From contig CM066914.1 of assembly GCA_033964015.1 (NCBI GenBank), forward strand, positions 6,253,831 to 6,317,830: a stretch of DNA of 64,000 nucleotides. Reading direction: 5' to 3'. The DNA is from Scolanthus callimorphus. Its lineage: Eukaryota; Cnidaria; Anthozoa; Actiniaria; Edwardsiidae. The translations under genes were made by a program, and so were the position numbers. Below are positions 21,457 through 31,735 of this stretch, piece after piece (the stretch's first letter is position 1; each line of letters starts with the position of its first letter). Under the pieces are notes generated by a model. The model saw nothing but the letters and a program-made list of their open reading frames with translations, was not told the DNA's origin and did no database searches.

Positions 21457-22338
21457 ATGGAGACTGCTCTACTTGTAGAAGCATTCGCACTCGTGTTGGG
21501 AACAATTCTTAATATCGCTGTCGTACTACGTTGTTGTCGTCGAAAGGTGTGGGAATCATTGGGTACAGTAAAATATTTCATGACTTTGCAAGGAGTATGC
21601 GGGATTAGTTGTTTTTCTAGCCGACTGGGCCTGCTTGTTATGTATTCCATGAACACAGAGCACTGTTGGTTTTCAGTATGTTGCAAGCTACTTGCAGTTC
21701 TACAAGTTGTGTTTATGTTTTCTTGCACGCTATACTTCACATCACTGGTGTCTATAAACCAACTGCAAATGGCGAATATTTGGAGGTTCAATCCACAAGA
21801 AGCCTTCAAAATTATTATTGTCCTCTCATGTTTCATACTTCTTGTTTTGTGTCAAATATTCGGGGACAAGATATGGGATGGCGTTTTGCAGTGTGAACTG
21901 AATAGCAAGACTCTATCCATTGTCAAGGATAGAAGTGGAATCGAAAGGTCAGAAGTGAAACAAGCGATCGATTCGGTGGGCGATTTCTATGTGATCTTTA
22001 TCAAAGTCCTGATACCCATAATAATATTCCTCAATGGTGGAGTAATCATATACTTTAAACTTGTTCGCAAACAAACCGAAGACGACAACAGTATCTCAAT
22101 GGTTTGTCCATGGTTTGTTTGTTTCAACATTAGTTGTATAGTCTTCCTTATTCTTGTCAACATATATAATTTTAATTTGTATTCAAATAGAAGCGACAGC
22201 AAATATCACAGCTTGCATGCCATAGAAGCAATATTGGGCATCATTTTATTTAATGTGCTATCTTTTCCATTTTATATATTTGATATCGAAGAGAGGAAAT
22301 GTGTCGAGGGAAGGAAAGCTTTAGTTATGCAAATGTAA
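21457..22338 (+). CDS. Divergent seven-transmembrane receptor-like protein (A2)
   Basis: 293-residue intronless frame. Hydrophobic segments lie at about residues 5-26, 38-62, 76-101, 116-138, 176-200, 219-243 and 256-275. Asn19 and Cys76 correspond to Asn19 and Cys78 of A1, and Cys146 follows helix 4. The end of helix 3 reads SLVSINQLQ where DRY is expected, and helix 7 ends in LSFPFYIFD. A1 and A2 are recognisably related (SLG, YF, CKLL, SFP and the spacing of helices) but strongly diverged, so they are old paralogues. The close copy is B2 at 25838-26713. Probable membrane receptor, function unknown. Confidence 0.75.
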   Translation: METALLVEAFALVLGTILNIAVVLRCCRRKVWESLGTVKYFMTLQGVCGISCFSSRLGLLVMYSMNTEHCWFSVCCKLLAVLQVVFMFSCTLYFTSLVSINQLQMANIWRFNPQEAFKIIIVLSCFILLVLCQIFGDKIWDGVLQCELNSKTLSIVKDRSGIERSEVKQAIDSVGDFYVIFIKVLIPIIIFLNGGVIIYFKLVRKQTEDDNSISMVCPWFVCFNISCIVFLILVNIYNFNLYSNRSDSKYHSLHAIEAILGIILFNVLSFPFYIFDIEERKCVEGRKALVMQM

Positions 22339-22342
22339 AGAT

Positions 22343-23716
22343 ATGTAATGCAAATACAGGTGGCGAGGTACAGGAGCCTTTCTGTGAAAACAACCGTTGT
22401 GTGCCCGGTTTAGTCAGTTTAGGGAATGCATGGGCTTTTGTAAGTCCACTAGCGGATCCAGAGGGGGTTCTATGGAAAACCCTTGAACGTCAGAACAATA
22501 AGGATTTTATTGTGACACCCAGACCGCTCGCGGACGAGCCCTGCTTAATTTATTGTTCGTCAGTCGTCGAAGGAGTTTAGAAAATCCACAACTGCTGCGG
22601 CTATTGCTGTGACCACGAAGGTATAAGCCATGTAATTCTGCAAACTCTGAATGATAAATGAATGATGAATGGCAAATTGTTGTGAAATAAATTATTCACG
22701 CACGTATACTTCACTTTGCTCCTTTGCTCATCATGACTAAATTTGTAATACACCTATTTGAGAAAAGGTTGCGCCGTCACAACTGTCTGCTGTAGCCCGC
22801 GGTGCATCATGGGAGCAAATAGGTATACCAAAACAGAATCATGGACACTGGTTTTTAGGATAAATAACCATACTTAGGGACGTGTCATTTACCGGGGGAG
22901 GGCTCCCATTTTTTTTAAACAAGGCTTTAAAAAATTAGAACCCTCCCCTTGAACATGACAAAAAAATGTGACCCTCCCCCAGTCGTAGGTAAAAAAAATT
23001 GGGACCCTCCCCATGTAATTTATATTTTCAGAAAAACCTGTGAGACAGATTCTTGTCCGAGTGATGCAATGTCTCAGAAATACTTTTTTCTTACTGTCAA
23101 AGCTAAGGAAGCGCGGTCATTTTTTATCGCCTCGATTATTTACGTGAGAGGATTTGATTTACGTGATCCGGTCGCATATTTTTCATTGCGGGCGAAGCGC
23201 GCTCGAAATTTGAGCTTTATTTCTTGCGATTCCTCCAAAAAGTCATCAAGAATCGCAATACAAAACGAATTGTTACGATTTTGATACGACAATTCCACAA
23301 AATATTGACGACGTTGGAAGAAAATATTTCACAATTGCTGACGAAGATAATCTTGCAATCATTTTTTTTTTTGCACTGCTTGTAAACAAACAAAATCTGA
23401 TTTCTTCAAGCGACGACGGGAAAAGAAAATGTCCCAAGACGATGCTAACACGCAGACACGTGAAACTTGTCAACCTGAAGTTTATACTTCCGTTGGCTTC
23501 ATCGTAGCATAGCAGAGGTGCAATCGTTTCTTGTGTGCGAAAGGCCGGAGCGCTTAAATTTGTGAACTTCACAAAATCCTCCTTGTTCAACTGCCGAATC
23601 GCGCGCGCGTCATCCGGCCATTTATAATATGGCTCAAAAGCATTATGGGAAGACTGACAGACCTCCTCTTAGCTTCTGTAGTGCATTACGAAACACTGGC
23701 GCCTAAAATCTAATCT
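22343..23716. other. Spacer between duplicated blocks, repeats only
   Basis: 22445-22480 (cactagcggatccagaggg) resembles a transposon terminus. 22790-22875 is a dispersed repeat also found at 33160-33250. 22873-23010 is a G/C-rich foldback-like stretch (gggacgtgtcatttacc, then three ccctcccc runs). There is no gene-like open frame. Confidence 0.6.
22790..22875. repeat. Dispersed repeat, copy 1
   Basis: It shares gcatcatgggagcaaatagg, tataccaaaaca and atcatggacac with 33160-33250 in the same orientation. Copies differ at scattered sites. The element type is unknown. Confidence 0.7.
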
Positions 23717-24165
23717 ATTAGTTTGGTCGCCATCTTTTTCTTTTGAATTTTAATCAAGATGTTTAATTAAATTGCATTTTCGGATCAAGGATTTTTTAGT
23801 AATACCCACAGACTGGACTATTTCCAAATACACATTTTGTTCTTGTTGCTAGCAGGTGAACGGCCGCTAAAATTTCATTGATGTTTAGTGCCGTCCAGTA
23901 CTCCAGTCCAAACTTTTAAAAACGGAGAGAAGACGCTAGAGGCAGCTCTAGATTGGTGGGATAGTTTTGGCATGGCGCGAAGGGAGTTATGGGATAGTTT
24001 TAATGGACGCGACTCATTCCCAGTCTCTACGCCTCAAAAACAATTTTCATAGAGAAGTCGATTAGAGAAATTACCGCAAGAGACGCATTAAAATAAGGTC
24101 TGGGTACGAGCCTCTAACGGTAAAACCGTTGCATCTCGACCCACGACATCAACTGTTTGATCTTT

Positions 24166-24360
24166 GACTTTGCTGTTCCGCCAGTCAAACTATCTGAGCC
24201 AATGAAACTCTTGTCTCGTTTTGCCTAGTGCAGTTAGCTGGCTTCCCTCTGAAGAAAACCTGATAACGTCGCGACGGAAAACCAGGCGAATGCACTAAGC
24301 GAAAAAAGAGCAAGAATCTGATTGGCTCATGAGATTTGATTAACGGAACAGCAAACCCCA
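24166..24360. mobile_element. Foldback with CCAAT motifs
   Basis: The arms tttgctgttccgccagtcaa and ttgattaacggaacagcaaa are inverted copies. The match continues inward through gagccaatga and tgattggctc to tagtgca and tgcacta. The left arm resembles the 85-bp unit of 19372-20005. Confidence 0.8.
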
Positions 24361-24450
24361 AAACAAATCGATGTCTTGAAAACGCGGATCGCGATGCAAC
24401 GATCTTAGCTGTAAATAATCTTTATGCAAATAACAGTAATTGCATGATGC

Positions 24451-25165
24451 TTACTGTTTTAGCAGAAGCCGATCTTCTAGTGTATTAACGGGTACGTCAC
24501 AGTACGATATGATTACCTTCCCAACTGGGTTGAAGCATGTTTTTGTAATTTCGTTATTGTCGATAGGAGCGCTCCATATTAAACTCGCTAGCACCGGGAA
24601 TAGAATCGTTAATGTCAAGCACGGTGCAACCAACATGATTCTATAAACATCTCTGGAATGAATCTTCCAGTCGTTTGTCTCTTGGGGTTGAGATATTGTC
24701 ACTAAAGCTGTGAATAAGAAGATACACAGAGACAAGAATACCATATACACGACTGCAAGTACCTTGCAGATAAATGACGTATGGTAATGCATTCGAGAAG
24801 TCAGCGATGCTAGATAAGAACACATTGAACAGCCTTTACTAGCAAGACAACACATAACGCATATTTCAGGGGCGTAGCCAGGGGGCCACAGGGGGCCGTG
24901 GCCTCCCCTATCTTGGCAGATTTTCGCATACATTTACTGTATTTGCTGGAGGAAATTTGATAATTTTCGTCCCATGTTTTCACTATCCAGCCCCCCAAAA
25001 CAAAATTCCTGGCTACGCCCCTGTATTTGCCTGCAAAATGATAAAATATCTTAGTGCTCCAAGAGATTTCCAAGTTTCTCGTCGACAATACCACACTATA
25101 AGAAGAAAATTGAGCATTATTCCAGTCAGGAATACAGACGTCTGTACATATATTGCAATTTCCAT
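24451..25165 (-). pseudogene. Broken seven-transmembrane receptor gene (B1)
   Basis: Copy of A1. The start ATG at 25165 and the first helix are kept (MEIAIYVQTSVFLTG). A 157-bp MITE then interrupts the frame after codon 43 or so. The frame resumes at CVMCC with a small compensated indel and runs through helices 2-4 to WSAPIDNN. It then hits a deletion junction near 24540 that replaces helices 5-7 with sequence copied from downstream of A1. It cannot code a seven-helix protein. Confidence 0.88.
24867..25023. mobile_element. CAGGGGCGTAGCCAGG MITE in B1
   Basis: 157 bp with inverted ends caggggcgtagccagg and cctggctacgcccctg. It is flanked by the 5-bp repeat tattt (24862-24866 and 25024-25028). 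The equivalent position in A1 is uninterrupted. A relative lies at 48793-48924. It inserted after the segmental duplication. Confidence 0.92.
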
Positions 25166-25837
25166 GGCATTGAGAGGATCTTGAAACTTTCTCCAGACTT
25201 CTTCTGGTTTCTTTTGCGTGGTTTTATTTCTAGTTTATTCCTCTTGGCACGTCTAGAGCTTTTACTTTGAGTTTCTAACAAAGTATATCACGGGATTCCG
25301 ACGCACTTGTGATTCTCTTCAGTAACCTAGACAAGTCAGACACACGTTCTTTCTACACGAGTTAATTCTGTGTGAAGCGCTGACCGGCTATGAAAGCCAC
25401 GCACTTGTTTGACGGTGTCATTATCCTTGTATGGCTTTCTGAAAGACTGATCGAAATTGTCAGGAAGCGATACTAATATAGCGTGTGGATGATATACAGC
25501 TATTTCGAAATTGTTGTCGGAAGCCGTACGCGCCCAGACCGCAAAGTTGTCTGGGTAGGAGGTCTTCAATCGACTCACTGCTTGAGTGATAGTTTGTTTC
25601 TACCCATGCTGCCTTTCGGTCTTGGCGCGTAGGCTTCAGCTCACGGACCGACAACTGTTTATTGAAATAGCTGTATACAACGATCGCGTGCATTGCATCC
25701 AACCATGAAGTCTACTTGTCTTGGATCTTATTAGCATATTGTTTGTTAGCACCTCAAGAAGCTCCACCTCAAGGATCTAGCCAGACCCCGTCAACATTGG
25801 AGCTAAATACCGAGTTGGTTTCCCGTCGCGTATCCAA
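25166..25837. promoter_or_regulatory. Divergent spacer of pair B
   Basis: Counterpart of 21041-21456, lengthened by a MITE at 25497-25673 and by extra sequence near 25215-25370. Conserved blocks with A include the gaaattgtcaggaagcgat stretch. It presumably still drives B2. Confidence 0.45.
25497..25673. mobile_element. TATA-flanked MITE in the spacer
   Basis: 177 bp with inverted ends cagctatttcgaaattgttg and caactgtttattgaaatagctg, and inner arms ccgtacgcgccca and ttggcgcgtagg. It is flanked by tata at 25493-25496 and 25674-25677. Copy A shows the empty site gatgatataatgcaac, so the insertion post-dates the duplication. Confidence 0.92.
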
Positions 25838-26713
25838 ATGGAGACTGCTTTATTTGTAGAAGCATTCGCACTCGTATTGGTATTGGGAACAATTGTTACT
25901 ATTGCTGTCGCATTACGTTGTTGTCGTCGAAATGAGGCGTGGGAATCATTGGGTACAGTAAAATATTTCATGACTTTGCAAGGAGTATGCGGGATTAGTT
26001 GTTTTTCTAGCCGGCTGGGACTGCTTGTTATGTATTCCATGAACACAGAGCACTGTTGGTTTTCAGTGTGTTGCAAGTTACTTGCAGTTCTACAGGTTGT
26101 GTTTATGTTTTCTTGCACGCTGTACTTCACATCAATGGTGTCTATAAACCAACTTCAGATGGCGAATATTTGGAGGCTCAATCCACAAGTAGCCTTCAAA
26201 ATTATTCTTGTCCTCTCATGTTCCGTACTTCTTGTTTTGTGTCAAATATTCGGGGACAAGGTATGGGATGGCGTTTTGCAGTGTGAACTGAATAGCAAGA
26301 CTCTATCCATTGTCAAGGATAGAAGTGGAATCGAAAGTTCAGAAGTGAAACAAGCGATCGATTCGGTGGGCGATTTCTATGAGATCTTTGTCAAAGTTCT
26401 GATACCCATAACGTTATTCCTCAATGTTGGAGTAATCATATACTTTAAACTTGTCCGCAAACAAGCCGACTGCAGTATCTCAAACCCATGGTTTGTTTGT
26501 GTCAACATTAGTTGTATAGTTTCCCTTCTTCTTCTCAATTTAATGTTGTATGGAACTCCCAATACACAAGTTGATAGAGGCGACAGCTTTCATGCCATAG
26601 AAGCAATATTGGGCATTATTTTATTTAATGTTCTATCTTTTCCATATTATGTGTTTGATATCGAAGAGAGGAAATGTGTCGAGGGAAGAAAATCTGTAGT
26701 TATGCAAGTGTAA
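25838..26713 (+). CDS. Divergent seven-transmembrane receptor-like protein (B2)
   Basis: 291-residue intronless frame, the close duplicate of A2 (21457-22338). The start, helix layout, Cys in CCKLL, the SMVSINQLQ segment after helix 3 and the C-terminal CVEGRKSVVMQ are all kept. Differences are mostly substitutions plus small in-frame changes, such as two extra residues in helix 1 and a shorter loop before helix 6. Preservation of the frame suggests it is still functional or only recently duplicated. The role is unknown, and a membrane receptor is inferred from topology alone. Confidence 0.75.
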   Translation: METALFVEAFALVLVLGTIVTIAVALRCCRRNEAWESLGTVKYFMTLQGVCGISCFSSRLGLLVMYSMNTEHCWFSVCCKLLAVLQVVFMFSCTLYFTSMVSINQLQMANIWRLNPQVAFKIILVLSCSVLLVLCQIFGDKVWDGVLQCELNSKTLSIVKDRSGIESSEVKQAIDSVGDFYEIFVKVLIPITLFLNVGVIIYFKLVRKQADCSISNPWFVCVNISCIVSLLLLNLMLYGTPNTQVDRGDSFHAIEAILGIILFNVLSFPYYVFDIEERKCVEGRKSVVMQV

Positions 26714-26716
26714 AAT

Positions 26717-27329
26717 CCTAGCCCTATTGTATTTGTAAATGTCTGTTTAAACAGTGTATTTTGCTAGTGAGCGCTTTTAGAGCCAAGGGAACGGAGTAAA
26801 GGAGCAATTTCCTATTTAATTAAACTATTAGCAAACGTTTTCCTGTTTCGTTTTGCGAGGGGCACTTTCCTTTGGACAAAAATGTCTGCTTCGAGTTTCT
26901 GGGGATTGCGATCATGTGGTCAAAATGAACGGTTCAAACCGAAAAATCACGTCAACGTCATCGAAATAGGTTGGCGTGCTTTCCATTTACACAAATTTTC
27001 GGTAATAACCGCCTTGGAAATACAGCATCGTTTTGAAACTCAAATTTTGACCACAGGTGACCCAGGACAACGGCTTGTGTACTACATAGGGTTATATAGG
27101 GTTGATATGGGGACTGTGGTAAGGGATGTTTGGACCTGGAAATTTAAATTGAAAGGTATCGAGTTCGAATCCCGATACGACCGCATTTTTTGTTTCTTTT
27201 CCTCTTTTTTGTCCCCGCATTTCCCTTCAACCTGCGTTGCAAACTGTTGGTAGTACTCGATTCCAAAGGCCACCATGACTGCCATTTTCACAGGGTCTGG
27301 AAGGGTATTTGGGGGATCTAGGATATTAT
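26717..27329. other. No gene seen; tRNA-like B-box motif
   Basis: At 27150-27181 the sequence gagttcgaatcccgatac looks like a tRNA T-arm or RNA polymerase III B box, with an A-box-like ctgtggtaaggg about 45 bp upstream. No acceptor stem closes, so it is a tRNA-derived fragment or SINE head at best. Confidence 0.4.
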
Positions 27330-27468
27330 ACACTTAATGACTGCTCCCGAGGGAAACATCAGTTTTGTTTCCCGAGAATCTCGATGTTTCCCGAGACGAA
27401 GTCGATGGAAACATCGAGATTCGAGGGAAACAAAACTGGTGTTTCCCGAGGGAGCAGTCATTAAGTGT
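27330..27468. mobile_element. Near-perfect foldback MITE
   Basis: The ends acacttaatgactgctccc and gggagcagtcattaagtgt are inverted. Almost the whole 139 bp folds on itself through repeated gtttcccgag and ctcgatgtttcc blocks. Confidence 0.92.
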
Positions 27469-27501
27469 TTTGTTATATAGCAAAAAATAAACTCACAATT
27501 A

Positions 27502-27805
27502 TTACTGCGGTTTTCGTAATTCTGCGAACTCTCGCTATTGATTTCCAACCGTAAAACCGCCTTCTGGCTTCCGTCAATCAAACTCCCGAGTCTTTTCGTC
27601 GTTGCTCCTTGTGCTTTTTGATTGGCCAGCGCCTAAGCAGTGCTAAAATGGTTTCCTGTCGCGACAGCAACGTTACGTGCTGGCCAATCAAAAAGCACAG
27701 AGTAACGACGAAAAGACTCGGGAGTTTGATTGACGGAAGCCAGAAGGCGGTTTGACGGTTGGAAATCGTTAGCGAGAGTTCGCAGAATTATGAAAACCGC
27801 AGTAA
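27502..27805. mobile_element. Foldback MITE with long arms, copy 1
   Basis: 304 bp, with arms of about 130 bp from ttactgcggtttt and ending aaaaccgcagtaa. The arms include tctgcgaactctcgc, ggcttccgtcaatcaaactc and gattggccagc. A second, diverged copy is at 35944-36242. Confidence 0.92.
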
Positions 27806-28010
27806 ATCGAAACAAATGTATTTCAAGAACGAAAGAGAAGTTACAAAGTGTGTGCGCGACTGCATCGTGTAAAATAAAAACACTCCTAAAATCCCACAAT
27901 TTTCTTGCATTACGGCAAAAACTTATCAAAATTAGCAAAGGTTGTTTAAAGAGACACGCGTGTTTACAATAAACTTCTATTTTTCCCGCTCTCAAACGCG
28001 ACGCGCGAAA

Positions 28011-28070
28011 TCAATATTCCCCGACCAGTCAATAATTTTTCGAAATATTGACTGATCGGGGAATATTTGA
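28011..28070. repeat. Perfect-looking hairpin
   Basis: tcaatattccccgaccagtc and gactgatcggggaatatttga are inverted with a loop of about 15 bp. It is a solo hairpin or the remains of a MITE. Confidence 0.85.
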
Positions 28071-28428
28071 TTTGTACTTCACCACGTGACCTTGATTTAG
28101 CCAATAAGAGCGCTCGCTCGGTTGGAGTGAGCACTCGCTATATAACAAGGACGTTTATTTTACGTTTATTTACAGTAAGAGTGATCGAAGAGCCTGTGCA
28201 AGGAAACGAAGACAATTTTGACAGTGACTTGTGTTCATACTTGGCTATAAACTGCAGAAGAACCGTCCCTCAGCCGAACTCATTTAAAGGATTGTTCTTG
28301 TAAGTGTTGTGTCATATTTTATTCTTCTGTAAGCTTCTTCTTCGACTTGGACCGCCATTCTGGTTTCGGAGTTCTCGTAGCATAACGCAAATATACTATG
28401 GTGACGACAGGGAAAATTCAACTCACTA

Positions 28429-28976
28429 TTAAGGTATGAGTATACCTTTGCACGAGGGATGTCACTTTTTCGTGAAAAAAATCACTGTCGTGTCATTATT
28501 TACACTACAAGGGCCATTATATATCGTTTTAAAGCTTATGAGTGCGATCTGAAAAAAGGTGTGCGGGATTATTGATATTTTACATATTTGCGGAAATATC
28601 ACGTAAAAAAGGTTGAAAACAGATATTTTTGGCAATGCTAACAATATAAAATTAGCATAAAATATGTTTTAAAAGGAAAATCAAAAATCCCCGCACACCT
28701 TTTTTTAGATCGCCTTCTAAAGAATAGATTTTGCTTATATTTGGAGCTGTGCAATTTAATTGGAAGAAGATGGAACTTTTTAAAGAAAGTTGGTCGTTTT
28801 TTCTTTAGAGCTAACAAAATATATGTTCATGTACAATATAATGAAAACAAAAGTATTCATCAGATAGACCAATCTTTTAGCTTTAAAATGATATATGAAC
28901 GACGTTTGTGGTGTAAATTGTGACGCGATACGAATTTTTCCCCGCGAGACCCCTCAAAGGTATACTCATACCTTAA
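28429..28976. mobile_element. 548-bp TIR element with palindromic ends
   Basis: The termini ttaaggtatgagtatacc and ggtatactcataccttaa are inverted copies, and each end is itself almost a palindrome. A sub-terminal pair, aaaaggtgtgcgggatt and its complement near 28557 and 28690, adds a second stem. Flanks allow a TTAA target. There is no transposase. Confidence 0.85.
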
Positions 28977-29249
28977 ATTTCGAAATTGGGAATTTACAAA
29001 GGGAATTTACAGTTTGTATAACAGACCACAGACAGGCCAGGCTTTAAATAAATTTGACAAGATAATGGAGCGAGTGAAATGTTTACGAACCAGCTCGGAG
29101 TTAATGCCCAACTTTGATTTATCGCTTGGTCTGCCTGCTGTGATAAATGATTATCACCATTTATAAAACAAGATAGTACAGGCACTCTCACTGGCTAAAA
29201 GCTGTGCATTCTAACATTATAAATGCATGGCAGATGCAATGCTATTTTA

Positions 29250-29370
29250 TAAGCAATAAAAAACGGATTTCTGTGGTTTATTATTATTATATTTTATGTT
29301 TCGTGTTTTTCCATGAGCATCCCTTGTGCATTTATTACATCATAAACCACAGGAAGCTTTTTATTGCTTC
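29250..29370. repeat. Small inverted repeat
   Basis: aagcaataaaaaacggattt with ctgtggttta on the left is matched by taaaccacaggaagc and tttttattgctt on the right. The surrounding 29.4-30.0 kb has only short frames and a poly-G run near 29845. Confidence 0.75.
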
Positions 29371-30107
29371 AATAGTCAAGATAGGGAGTATCTCCAGGTA
29401 TGGTGGACATTTAGAAGGCTGACATTTTGATGTAAATATTACCATTTTTTATTTAAGCTAGAAACTTAGATAATGTACAAAATGCATCTGATTCAAACCA
29501 TTCAAATGCAGTTTGTTTTTGTGCACCATTTATTTTATTTAAAAAAAATTAGTTTTGCAAGGGGTTTGGGGCAACCGTTAGAGGAGGCCCTTAATAAAGG
29601 GGGTGCTTATCAGATGCAATTTACAGTATATAATTTTGAAAAATCTGTGGTAATGTGAGGTTGATTAGTGCTTATCAGACTGTGGGGTAAGTGGATCCAT
29701 TGTCAAGAACTAATGTACTGTAGGCATTTTCAGAAGAGAAAAGCAAGGGAAGGTTACTGCCCTGGGGGGTACTCCCAAAACTTTTGTACAGGGATGCTCA
29801 TCCCATATTCTGGACCCCTTACCCATCTTTATATGGTGGTGGTGGGGGGGGGGGGGGGGGGAGGGTACTGCATTGTGTTTTTGTCACTCAGTCACCAATT
29901 CGGCATTTCAATGCTAACTTCAGTGCAGTGTACATTTTGTCACAGTCACGAAAATCAATTTAAATGTTCAGACATTCTGACTGTATAGTCCATAAAGATA
30001 TGAAGCCCGAGTTCACGCACTTGTGCGTCTAGTTTTTGGTATTAAATCAAGTAAGCAAAATTGCTCGGCGGATAAATATCATAACTACGATGAAAGAGCT
30101 GGCATAA

Positions 30108-30303
30108 GGGGCCAACCATTTAACTTTTGAGGGGGACAGGGGGGGTGGGCTTTTTTGTCAGTGCAATATTTTTTTATACCTCTGTTATGCGTGAAAAAAA
30201 ATTCCAATAAGAAAGAAGGGTTTTAGTCACCATTTTGCCCTGCAGCAATTTCTTTTTTCAAAAAAGTGTCCCCCCCTCCCTCAAGAGTTAAATGGTCGGC
30301 CCC
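30108..30303. mobile_element. G/C-rich foldback with TAA target repeat
   Basis: 196 bp with ends ggggccaaccatttaac and gttaaatggtcggcccc, flanked by taa on both sides (30105-30107 and 30304-30306). The inner arms are ttgaggggga and tccctcaa-like. It has the same layout as the foldback at 19477-19712. Confidence 0.82.
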
Positions 30304-30515
30304 TAAGGGTATTGGGGGATCCGGGATTTGACTGAATTTTGTAGTGGGATTCGGGAAGATGCAACATGTTCTGATGGGGTACAATTTGTGCTAGAGTCTT
30401 TTACCCCTGACCAATAACTGCATAACCCTTCTTTATTCACGAGTAGCCATTGGCGTCCTTTGATTTTGCATATTTACGCAAAATATTATGTATCAGTCAA
30501 TTCCAGCGGTGACCA

Positions 30516-30540
30516 TGCCCCCCCCCCCCCCCCCCCCCGG
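30516..30540. repeat. Poly-C tract
   Basis: Run of about 22 C followed by gggatttt, probably the arm of another G/C foldback whose partner is not clear. Confidence 0.85.
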
Positions 30541-30979
30541 GATTTTGGTCATTTCTAAAATTAAAACTGAAAATTCCCCGCCTCCGGGCTAGCAAAAATG
30601 CAAAATAACTAGGTCTGCAGCGAACACAAAAAGCGGAAAAAAGCCCCACCCCCGGGACGAGAAAAAACGGTAAGATTCCATCGACTCTGCGTGACAAACA
30701 AAATATAAACAAAGAAGTGAAACTAAGGTATTAGTACAATATCAGTAGACATTCCTAGGCCATTCGCGGTTGTAGCCATTTGGCTGCAAATTGTCCCCGG
30801 AATCTCTCAATGCGAAATTTACCTTTATTCTATTTGCAGAGCAACTATTACGCAGTTATGTTAGCGATGCTTCTCTAGCAAATTTATGGTGACTTCATCT
30901 GCGTTTTTCACTAATAACCTTCCAAATAAGGCAACGGTGCAAGTCGACCGTTTTTGGGCGAAATTTTCTTGATATGCCC

Positions 30980-31735
30980 AAGAGTTCATAATTAAGAGTG
31001 AACAACTCCGATACAGTATTCGTGAGAGATCCTTTGCACAGACCTAGTTATTTTTAGAACTGTTTTTCTCGCTGAATTATAATTCTATTGTTTTTGAAGC
31101 CAATCAAATTCATTTCATCAGTAGCTCATTAAAGCTTTGGTATTTACAACCGCTCAACCGATACGCACGCTCTTGAAAGACTATATTCTTTAATTAGGCC
31201 TAGACAGAGCGGAAATGACCTGTTTAGATCACTAAATTTCAAATAATAAGGTCATGTTAACTCAGAAAAACTTGATTTTTTGCATACAGACTCCTTGTCT
31301 TATTAGAAACAAAATATCAAAAATGACTTTTTTCTAACGGATCCGTCTTTGAGATATTAGGCTTTAAACTTTGGTTTCTGTGCCATTTTATGGGAGAATT
31401 GGTACTTTGATCAGGAATTCTGCAAACTTTGTTCAATCATATCTAAAATTCATATTCTTCAAATTTCTTGAAAATTTGGAATTATGCTTTTGGTCATAGA
31501 AACTCTTTGTATACGGAATCTTGAGCTTATATATTTAAATATGGCGAAGTTAGACATTTCATTTTTGGTCATTTCCGCTCTGTCTTAGGCCTATTGTTTT
31601 ATGTCTTTTGTTGTTCTCTGTGCATGACTTTAGAAGACTAAGTACCAATCTAAAAATAACTAGGTCTGTCTAAAGGATCTCTCAAGCCCTATTATCATGT
31701 TGTACACTCTTATTTATGTACTCTTGATATGCCTT
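30980..31735. mobile_element. TIR element with about 95-bp ends, nested
   Basis: The left end carries agagttcataattaagagtg and cagacctagttatttttag. The right end carries the complement, ctaaaaataactaggtctg and cactcttatttatgtactct. A second element with its own inverted ends lies inside at 31194-31593. Confidence 0.82.
31194..31593. mobile_element. Inner TIR element
   Basis: The ends taggcctagacagagcgg and ccgctctgtcttaggccta are inverted and continue to aaatgacc and ggtcattt. It is about 400 bp, AT-rich and non-coding, and lies wholly within 30980-31735. Confidence 0.82.

Larger units (their letters stand above)
18312..22342. repeat. Segmental duplication, copy A (receptor pair)
   Basis: This region matches 23717-26716 in the same orientation and order. 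It comprises a non-coding start (tttagtttggtc), a block around ttagtgccgtccagta, a minus-strand 7TM gene, a divergent spacer and a plus-strand 7TM gene. Copy A holds a MITE at 18998-19229, an 85-bp array at 19372-20005 and a G-rich foldback at 19477-19712. Copy B lacks that stretch because of a deletion. Nucleotide similarity is high within the genes. Confidence 0.88.
23717..26716. repeat. Segmental duplication, copy B (receptor pair)
   Basis: Second copy of 18312-22342. Relative to A it has lost about 1.9 kb (from A position about 18705 to about 20590, joined near 24540) and has gained foldbacks at 24166-24360, 24867-25023 and 25497-25673. One receptor gene is broken and the other is intact. 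Confidence 0.88.

Noticed and set aside
27105..27185. Functional tRNA gene
   Set aside because: Only the T-arm is convincing. The acceptor and D stems do not close.
26882..27253. 123-codon plus-strand frame
   Set aside because: It overlaps the tRNA-like B-box fragment and resembles nothing. A chance frame is likely.
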